DNA of 9,940 bases from an uncultured Oscillospiraceae bacterium (lineage in GTDB: Bacteria; Bacillota; Clostridia; Oscillospirales; Oscillospiraceae), in contig CAKUHW010000021.1 in assembly GCA_934659415.1 (NCBI GenBank), positions 1 to 9,940 of the forward strand. Reading direction: 5' to 3'. The position numbers and the translations under genes were made by a program. A model generated the notes under the pieces. That model ran no database searches. It saw nothing but the letters and a program-made list of their open reading frames with translations, and had not been told where the DNA came from. The stretch's first letter is position 1, and each line of letters begins with the position of its first letter. This document shows positions 5,220 through 9,940 of the stretch, piece after piece.

Positions 5220-6371
5220 TCAGACGGACGCGCCCGGCAGCATGGTGACCACAGCGGGGCAGAGCCTGTACGCCTCTTCATCGGACAGGACGCGCAGCGC
5301 TGCCGAGAGCGCGGTAAGACCTTCCTCGTCACAGAGATATTCCACACAGTTGACCTCATCTGCCTGCAGCCGCCGGGTCAGAGCCGAGGCGCTGAGGGAA
5401 GAGGCATCCAGCGCATCATTGGGCCACAGGACGCAGCCCGCGTCCATCAGGACCTGCGTATCCTCCGGGGCAAGCTGCCCGGCGCAGACGATATCCGCGC
5501 AGCTGTAGGTGAGGGCGGCAAGGGCTGCACGGCCTGCCGCCAGTTGGGCCAGACAGGCGGCAGGGTCTGCGCCTGCCAGAATGAGGCCGACGCTGTGCCC
5601 GCCGGCTGTAATACGCCGGAGCAGCGGGGCGTATGCGGCAAGCTCATCCGGGAAAAACAGAAACAGACCCTGCGCGCCGCGGCTCTCCAGCGCCTCCAGT
5701 GCCTCCTCAGTCCGGGGACCGGAGCGCAGAGCGAGGAGAACGGCGGGCCGGAGGGAAGGGGCTGTGGACGGAGACGGTCCCGGCCCGGCAGAGGGAGACG
5801 GAGAAGGAGAGGGGCTCGGAGCAAGCGATTCCTGATAGCGCAGCAGATTGTTCTGCAGCCGGTCCATGGCGGCGTCCACAAATTGGGCGTCGGTGAGGAT
5901 GACCGCGCTGTTGGTCACACGCACCAGCGTGCCGTATTGGGTACGGATCAGACTGTAGCTCAGGGAGCTGAAATAGCTGCACAGCCAGGACAGCGGGATA
6001 TACGCCATGGAGTTGCGGGCAGCGGCCCGGATAGTCAGCGTGCTGCCGCTGTCATCATAGGCGGTGCTGGAGGCCAGATCAAAGGTGACAGTACGCACGT
6101 CATCCGTGACCGTCAGCACCCGGCGGCTGGCGTTATACTGCGTCCGCACGCCAAGACTGATGCCTGTGGCCTGGGGAGAGAGCATGGTATAGGGGATATA
6201 CAGCGCGCTTCTGACCACAATGGGCATATTGCCGCTGGTCATCTCCACAAAGGTCTCATTGACCGCCATGAAGTACACCGTGCCGGAGCCGTTGGCGGGC
6301 AGGGTGAGCAGTCCGGTCAGGAGAGAGAGACTCAGCAGGGCGGCGATCAGGGTGCGGCATTTGCGCTTCAT
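5220..6371 (-). CDS. Secreted stalk-domain protein with degenerate polysaccharide-deacetylase-like C-terminus
   Basis: 383 aa from ATG 6369-6371; AAGGAG lies 11-12 nt upstream, and the upstream in-frame ATG at 6437 overlaps cinA. Residues 1-28 are a signal peptide (KRK, a hydrophobic core, then LPANG). Residues about 30-160 resemble a copper-amine-oxidase-N-like stalk domain, with repeated YIPY/YIPLSWL units. Residues 184-206 are a Pro/Ser linker, and 209-315 align by eye with a NodB polysaccharide-deacetylase fold: a VLLALRSGP strand where active enzymes have TFDDGP, then EALEALESRGAQGLFLF, then LLRRITAGGHSVGLI where enzymes have GHEIGNH. Both metal-binding Asp residues and the HxxxxH histidines are missing, so it is probably a non-catalytic cell-surface binding protein. 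The deacetylase relationship is my reading of the pattern and needs a profile check. Confidence 0.7.
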   Translation of the reverse strand: MKRKCRTLIAALLSLSLLTGLLTLPANGSGTVYFMAVNETFVEMTSGNMPIVVRSALYIPYTMLSPQATGISLGVRTQYNASRRVLTVTDDVRTVTFDLASSTAYDDSGSTLTIRAAARNSMAYIPLSWLCSYFSSLSYSLIRTQYGTLVRVTNSAVILTDAQFVDAAMDRLQNNLLRYQESLAPSPSPSPSPSAGPGPSPSTAPSLRPAVLLALRSGPRTEEALEALESRGAQGLFLFFPDELAAYAPLLRRITAGGHSVGLILAGADPAACLAQLAAGRAALAALTYSCADIVCAGQLAPEDTQVLMDAGCVLWPNDALDASSLSASALTRRLQADEVNCVEYLCDEEGLTALSAALRVLSDEEAYRLCPAVVTMLPGASV

Positions 6372-6403
6372 CGTTGTCGGTGCTCCTTTCCTGCCGGAGG
6401 CGG

Positions 6404-7669
6404 TCAGACCGTTTCGATCTCCAGTCCGAACAGCCACCGGCGCAGCATATCCAGGGCATGATTGGCACTGAGGGTGCGTACCCGGTCCCGGCGGGCGCGG
6501 GCTCCGCCCAGGTGCAGCTCGCGCACCCAGCAGTGCTCACCGTCGTCCAGCGCGGCGTATACCAGCCCCACAGGGTCGCCCCGTTCATCGCTGTCCGGCC
6601 CGGCGACCCCGGTCACGGCCAGGGCCAGGTCGCAGCTCAGCGTCCGGCGGGCACCGCGGGCCATCGCCCTGGCGACATCGGCGCACACAGCCTCCTGCGC
6701 CTCCAACAGCGAGTGAGGCACCCCGAGTACATGCTCCTTCACCTCGTTGGTATAGCTTACGATCCCGCCCTTCAGGACGGCAGACGCACCGGGCAGGTCG
6801 GTGATGCGTTTGGCGATCAATCCGCCGGTGCAGCTCTCCGCAGTAGCCAGTGTGAGCCCGCGCTCCTGCATTGCGCCCAGCACGACCTCCTCCAGTGAAG
6901 ATACGTCCGCCCCATAGATCAGGTCGCCCAGCAGGGCGCGGACTTCTGCCTCCACCGGGGCGATGAGAGCATCCGCCTCCGCCTCCGAGGCCGCCTTGGC
7001 GGTAATGCGCAGCTGCATCTCGCCCTCTTTGGCATAGGGGGCCAGGGTAGGATTGCTCAGGGCGTTCATCCGGTCCCGCAGCAGACTTTCCACTTTGGAT
7101 TCTCCTGCGCCGAATACCCGCAGGGAGCGGGAACGGATCACGCCCTCGCTGAGTCCCAGAAGCCAGGGGGCGGCCTCCTCCCGGAACATGGGGATGCACT
7201 CGCTGGGGGGGCCGGGAAGCATGACCACGTAGTTGTCTCCCTCCCGGAAGGCGCAGCCCGGAGCCGTGCCCCAGCGGTTGTCCAGTACGGTGCAGTTTTC
7301 CGGTAGCCAGGCCTGCTGGAGATTGTTCTCCGTCATGGTCCGGTTCGAGCGGGCAAAGTAGCGGCGCAGTGCCTCGGCGCACTCGGGGTGAAACTCCAGC
7401 TTGCGTCCGTAGGCGGCCGCAACGGTCTGCTTGGTCAGATCATCGCAGGTGGGCCCCAGCCCGCCGGTGGGGATGAGTACGTCGGCCCGGCTTTTGGCCA
7501 GTTCCACAGCCGCAGTCAGACGGCCGGGATTATCTCCGACGACAGAATGATAGTATACATTCAGACCCAGGGCAGAGAGCTCCCGGGACAGGGCCTGGGC
7601 ATCGGTATTGGCTGTGTTGCCCAGCAGCAGCTCGGTGCCCACAGCCAACAGTTCCACAGTATGACTCAT
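6404..7669 (-). CDS. cinA: CinA, competence/damage-inducible protein with NMN deamidase domain
   Basis: 421 aa, the usual length of full CinA. ATG 7667-7669 has AAGGAGGAG a few nt upstream. The N-terminal domain (1-170) is MoCF/MogA-like: AVGTELLLGN (9-18), PTGGLGPTCDDLT (67-79) and MLPGPPSE (150-157), the COG1058 ADP-ribose pyrophosphatase-type domain. The C-terminal CinA_C domain (about 258-415) has TAESCTGGLIAKRIT (276-290), holding the catalytic Ser, YTNEVKEHVLGV (306-317), with the conserved Lys, and GVAGPDSDERGDPVGLVY (354-371). Together they handle pyridine-nucleotide by-products: the C-domain converts nicotinamide mononucleotide to nicotinic acid mononucleotide. It is the first gene of a four-gene operon and has its own promoter. 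Confidence 0.96.
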   Translation of the reverse strand: MSHTVELLAVGTELLLGNTANTDAQALSRELSALGLNVYYHSVVGDNPGRLTAAVELAKSRADVLIPTGGLGPTCDDLTKQTVAAAYGRKLEFHPECAEALRRYFARSNRTMTENNLQQAWLPENCTVLDNRWGTAPGCAFREGDNYVVMLPGPPSECIPMFREEAAPWLLGLSEGVIRSRSLRVFGAGESKVESLLRDRMNALSNPTLAPYAKEGEMQLRITAKAASEAEADALIAPVEAEVRALLGDLIYGADVSSLEEVVLGAMQERGLTLATAESCTGGLIAKRITDLPGASAVLKGGIVSYTNEVKEHVLGVPHSLLEAQEAVCADVARAMARGARRTLSCDLALAVTGVAGPDSDERGDPVGLVYAALDDGEHCWVRELHLGGARARRDRVRTLSANHALDMLRRWLFGLEIETV

Positions 7670-7741
7670 GATGATCTCCTCCTTGAGGGCGGCGGCAGGG
7701 CCGCCGGAAGTGCTCTTCGGGCTGCCGCAGGTCTGAAACCT

Positions 7742-7770
7742 ATCTTATCCGTTTCCGACGGCGCTGTCAA
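7742..7770 (-). promoter_or_regulatory. Promoter of the cinA operon
   Basis: On the minus strand a perfect TTGACA (7770-7765) and TAAGAT (7747-7742) are separated by exactly 17 nt. Transcription would start near 7735, about 66 nt before the cinA ATG. A small GGCGGC/GCCGCC hairpin (7691-7705) lies in the short untranslated region. Confidence 0.75.
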
Positions 7771-7844
7771 GCGAGGTGTATGGCTGGCTCCGTTCTGGCA
7801 ATATAGAGAAAATGACGGCGAAAAATTGTACATACAGCACAAAA

Positions 7845-7858
7845 GTGAACAAGTTCAT
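7845..7858. promoter_or_regulatory. Upstream operator copy O1
   Basis: GTGAACAAGTTCAT contains the inverted repeat TGAAC-AA-GTTCA. It ends 9 nt before the -35 of the CoA-transferase promoter. Its first 13 bases recur exactly at 7901-7913, 56 bp further on. It is a probable binding site for a dimeric repressor or activator. Confidence 0.65.
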
Positions 7859-7867
7859 AATTTTATC

Positions 7868-7896
7868 TTGACGAGGTATGAGAAAGGCGGTATATT
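7868..7896 (+). promoter_or_regulatory. Promoter of the CoA-transferase operon
   Basis: TTGACG (7868-7873) and TATATT (7891-7896) are separated by exactly 17 nt, close to the housekeeping sigma consensus. Initiation would fall near 7902, at the second operator. The start lies 35-40 nt before the ATG at 7938. Confidence 0.78.
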
Positions 7897-7900
7897 CTGA

Positions 7901-7914
7901 GTGAACAAGTTCAC
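7901..7914. promoter_or_regulatory. Downstream operator copy O2 at the transcription start
   Basis: GTGAACAAGTTCAC has perfect 6-bp arms (GTGAAC/GTTCAC) around AA. It covers the expected transcription start, directly after the -10, a position where a bound protein would block initiation. With O1 it brackets the promoter, a common layout for TetR- or GntR-type control of acyl-CoA genes; the regulator is not in the window. Confidence 0.7.
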
Positions 7915-7937
7915 CAAAAAGATCAGGAGGAGATCTT

Positions 7938-9575
7938 ATGGCAAAATTTATTACAGCAAGAGAGGCGGCGCGGCTTATTCCGGACGGTGCGGTAGTGGGC
8001 CTTGCGGGTATGGGCCTGTCCGGCTGGGCAGAGGAGGTGGCCTGTGCCATCCGCGACAGCTTCAAGGAGACCGGCCACCCCTGCGGCCTGCATCTGAAAC
8101 AGGGCAGCGCCATGGGCGACTGGGGCTATGGAAACGGCTTTATCGGCTGGGACCGCAATAAGCGCCCGGACGGCCCGGACAAGGAGCACGGGAACCGGGG
8201 CGCCACCCGATTTGGGGAGGCGGGGCCCGGCCTGGTGACGAAGTGGACCAGCGCCCATGTGGGCAGCGCCTTCGCCCTGAATGAGCTGGCGCACCAGGGA
8301 GAGCTTGAGAGCTACTGCCTGCCTCAGGGGGTCATCATCAACCTCTGGCGTGAGATCGGAGCCGGCAGGCCCGGCCTGCTGACAAAGGTCGGCCTGGGGA
8401 CCTTTGTGGACCCCCGGGTCGAGGGCGGACGGATGAACGAGCGCGCCCGGCAATCCAAGGACGAAGTGGTCCGGCTGGTGGAGTTCGATGGGGAGGAGTA
8501 TCTTTTCTATCCAGCCTTTAAGCCTGATGTGGCGCTGCTGCGCGGGACGATCGCGGATGAGAACGGGAATATTTCCTTTGCCCATGAAAGCGTCATCAAC
8601 GAGGGCTTTGCGGTGGCCAATGCGGTGAAGAACAGCGGCGGCATTGTGATCGTGCAGGTGGAGTACCTGGCGAAGAAGGAGACGCTCGACCCCAAGGAGG
8701 TAAAGATTCCGGGCAATCTTGTGGATTATGTGGTGCTGGCGAAGGATCCCATGTCCTGCTGGCAGGCCGAGGGGGATTACTGGGAGCCCGCTTTCTCCGG
8801 GCACATCCGCAAGCCGCTCTCCGCCATTGAGCCGCTGCCGCTGGATGAGCGGAAGGTCATCTGCCGCCGCTGCGCCATGGAGCTGAAAAAGGGCGCGCTG
8901 ATCAACCTGGGTATCGGGGTGCCTGCGGACATTGCCAAGGTGGTCAATGAGGAAGGCTGTACAGAGCAGGTCACCATGAGCACAGAGAGCGGCATGGTGG
9001 GCGGCGTGCCCTCTGCGCTGCCTTCCTTCGGCAGTGCCTATAATCCGGAAGCGATCATCACGCCCAACGAGATGTTCGATCTGATCAGCGGCGGCGGCCT
9101 GGATATGACCTGCCTCGGCATCGGCGAGGTGGACGCGGAGGGCAACAACAATGTCAGCCGCATGGGCTCGCGTCTGACCGGCCCCGGCGGCTTTATCGAC
9201 ATCAGCAGCACCACACCCAAGGTGGTATTTGCCGGTACGCTGATGGGCAAGGCAAAGCTGAAGGTGGGGGACGGAAAGCTGGAGATCCTGCAGGAGGGCA
9301 CCATCCGGAAGTTTGTGGACCGGGTGGGGCAGATTACCTTCAGCGGACAGTGCGCGCCGGAGGAGCAGGAAGTGCTCTATGTGACGGAACGGGCCGTGTT
9401 CCGTCTGATCGGCCATAAGGTGGTGCTGACTGAGATCGCCCCCGGCATCGACCTGCAGCGGGACGTGCTGGATCAGATGGGCTTCCGGCCTGAGATCTCG
9501 CCCGAGCTTAAGACTATGGACCCTGCCCTGTTCCGGGAGCACTGGGGCGGGCTGAGCGAACTTTTGAACACTTGA
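7938..9575 (+). CDS. Family I CoA-transferase (propionate/acetate CoA-transferase, Pct/YdiF type)
   Basis: 545 aa, from ATG 7938 with AGGAGGAG 4-5 nt upstream. It is a fused alpha-beta CoA-transferase, close to the 515-545 aa usual for Pct/YdiF. The N-terminal half has LIPDGAVVGLAGMGLSGWAEEV (14-35), the site of the CoA-binding G-rich loop, and later FYPAFKPDVALLRGTIADENGNISF. The C-terminal half opens with ELKKGALINLGIGVPADIAKVV and has TMSTESGMVGGVP, in which Glu350 (codon 8985-8987) is the expected catalytic glutamate that forms the acyl-CoA intermediate. GGGLDMTCLGIGEVDAEGNNNVS and GPGGFIDISS are typical of the second domain. The enzyme swaps CoA between short-chain acids such as acetate, propionate, lactate or butyrate in the cytoplasm; exact specificity is unknown. 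An acyl-CoA dehydrogenase follows after 18 nt. Confidence 0.92.
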   Translation: MAKFITAREAARLIPDGAVVGLAGMGLSGWAEEVACAIRDSFKETGHPCGLHLKQGSAMGDWGYGNGFIGWDRNKRPDGPDKEHGNRGATRFGEAGPGLVTKWTSAHVGSAFALNELAHQGELESYCLPQGVIINLWREIGAGRPGLLTKVGLGTFVDPRVEGGRMNERARQSKDEVVRLVEFDGEEYLFYPAFKPDVALLRGTIADENGNISFAHESVINEGFAVANAVKNSGGIVIVQVEYLAKKETLDPKEVKIPGNLVDYVVLAKDPMSCWQAEGDYWEPAFSGHIRKPLSAIEPLPLDERKVICRRCAMELKKGALINLGIGVPADIAKVVNEEGCTEQVTMSTESGMVGGVPSALPSFGSAYNPEAIITPNEMFDLISGGGLDMTCLGIGEVDAEGNNNVSRMGSRLTGPGGFIDISSTTPKVVFAGTLMGKAKLKVGDGKLEILQEGTIRKFVDRVGQITFSGQCAPEEQEVLYVTERAVFRLIGHKVVLTEIAPGIDLQRDVLDQMGFRPEISPELKTMDPALFREHWGGLSELLNT

Positions 9576-9593
9576 TTAAAGGGAGGAAGCGAT

Positions 9594-9940
9594 ATGATTC
9601 TTTCGGAAAAGCATCAGATGATGCGCAGGCTGTACCGCCAGTTTGCGGAGACTGAGTTCACCGATGAACTGCTTGACCGGCTGGAGGACACCGGCGAGTT
9701 TGACTGGGATATTCACAACAAGATGGCGGCCTACGGTCTGATGGGCGTAAAGATCCCCGTGGAGTACGGCGGCCAGGGAGGCGACAGCCTGGCCTATGCC
9801 TTGCTGGTGGAGGAGTTCGCCCGGGTATCTCCGGTGCTGTCCATCTACGCCAACACCTCCAACTCCCTGGGCGGCGGCCCGCTGATGTACTGCGGCACCG
9901 AGGAGCAGAAGCAGAAGTACCTTGCCCCCTGCGCCAGGGG
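9594..9940 (+). CDS. Acyl-CoA dehydrogenase, N-terminal part (runs off the window)
   Basis: ATG 9594 is preceded by GGGAGGAAG (9581-9589). 115 full codons are visible with no stop. The sequence begins MILSEKHQMMRRLYRQFAE, the all-alpha N-terminal domain, then LMGVKIPVEYGGQGGDSL (the GxxGxxxPxxYGG element of acyl-CoA dehydrogenases) and VEEFARVSPVLSIYANTSNSLGGGPLMYCGTEEQKQKYLAP, where GTEEQKQKYL is the family motif before the FAD-binding beta domain. These flavoproteins oxidise acyl-CoA thioesters or, with electron transfer flavoprotein, reduce enoyl-CoAs such as crotonyl- or acryloyl-CoA. Its place behind a CoA-transferase suggests a short-chain substrate. The part that decides specificity is outside the window. 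Confidence 0.92.
   Translation, partial: MILSEKHQMMRRLYRQFAETEFTDELLDRLEDTGEFDWDIHNKMAAYGLMGVKIPVEYGGQGGDSLAYALLVEEFARVSPVLSIYANTSNSLGGGPLMYCGTEEQKQKYLAPCAR

Noticed and set aside
5013..6461. 482-codon plus-strand open frame across the stalk-domain and kinase genes
   Set aside because: Antisense shadow with Arg/Gly/Gln-rich composition and no recognisable domain or SD. The minus-strand genes have motifs and signal sequences.
7923..9542. 539-codon open frame on the minus strand, antisense to the CoA-transferase
   Set aside because: It is a shadow of the GC-rich codon pattern of the real gene. The translation is low-complexity (His/Ala/Leu/Gln-rich) with no family motif, while the plus strand encodes a clear enzyme with SD and promoter.
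1..9940. tRNA, rRNA, CRISPR array, insertion sequence, phage or toxin-antitoxin genes
   Set aside because: No regular spaced repeats, transposase motifs, terminal inverted repeats or rRNA-like stretches were seen. The longer gaps are explained by promoters, leaders and terminators.

Overview
This 9.9-kb window is GC-rich and gene-dense. Gene content, codon bias, strong GGAGG-type ribosome binding sites and near-consensus housekeeping promoters suggest an anaerobic, gut-type Clostridia, most likely Oscillospiraceae (Flavonifractor/Intestinimonas/Lawsonibacter-like). That assignment is inference; no rRNA or other marker gene is present.

Layout. Positions 2-856 (+) hold the 3' part of a ROK-family sugar kinase (glucokinase type). 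Positions 1006-1555 (+) hold a GNAT acetyltransferase preceded by a 12-codon leader ORF and two mutually exclusive hairpins, one of which buries the GNAT Shine-Dalgarno (SD) site. A 15-bp hairpin at 1562-1595 separates it from a convergent unit, mgtE (2064-3476, -) followed by a second, unrelated GNAT gene (1635-2036, -). mgtE has a leader of about 310 nt containing a near-consensus promoter, a 36-codon ORF with its own SD and a Pro-Pro-Asp motif, and an intrinsic terminator. It looks like an attenuated Mg2+ transporter, but I could not match it to the classical M-box riboswitch.

Next is a four-gene minus-strand operon read from 7669 down to 3963: cinA, a secreted stalk-domain protein fused to a catalytically dead polysaccharide-deacetylase-like domain, a uridine-kinase-like P-loop kinase, and an ECF-transporter S component. 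Gaps are 28-50 nt, there is a TTGACA-N17-TAAGAT promoter at the head and a strong hairpin terminator at the end. The kinase/S-component pair suggests uptake and phosphorylation of an unidentified small molecule.

From 7868 rightwards (+) a divergent operon begins. It has a TTGACG-N17-TATATT promoter flanked by two copies of the palindrome GTGAACAAGTTCA, a family I CoA-transferase (propionate/acetate CoA-transferase type), and the start of an acyl-CoA dehydrogenase that runs off the window. This looks like a repressor-controlled short-chain acyl-CoA fermentation operon.

The most interesting points are the two leader-ORF regulatory regions (mgtE and GNAT), the paired operator around the CoA-transferase promoter, the orphan transporter-kinase pair and the deacetylase pseudoenzyme. 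No tRNA, rRNA, CRISPR array, insertion sequence or phage gene was seen.
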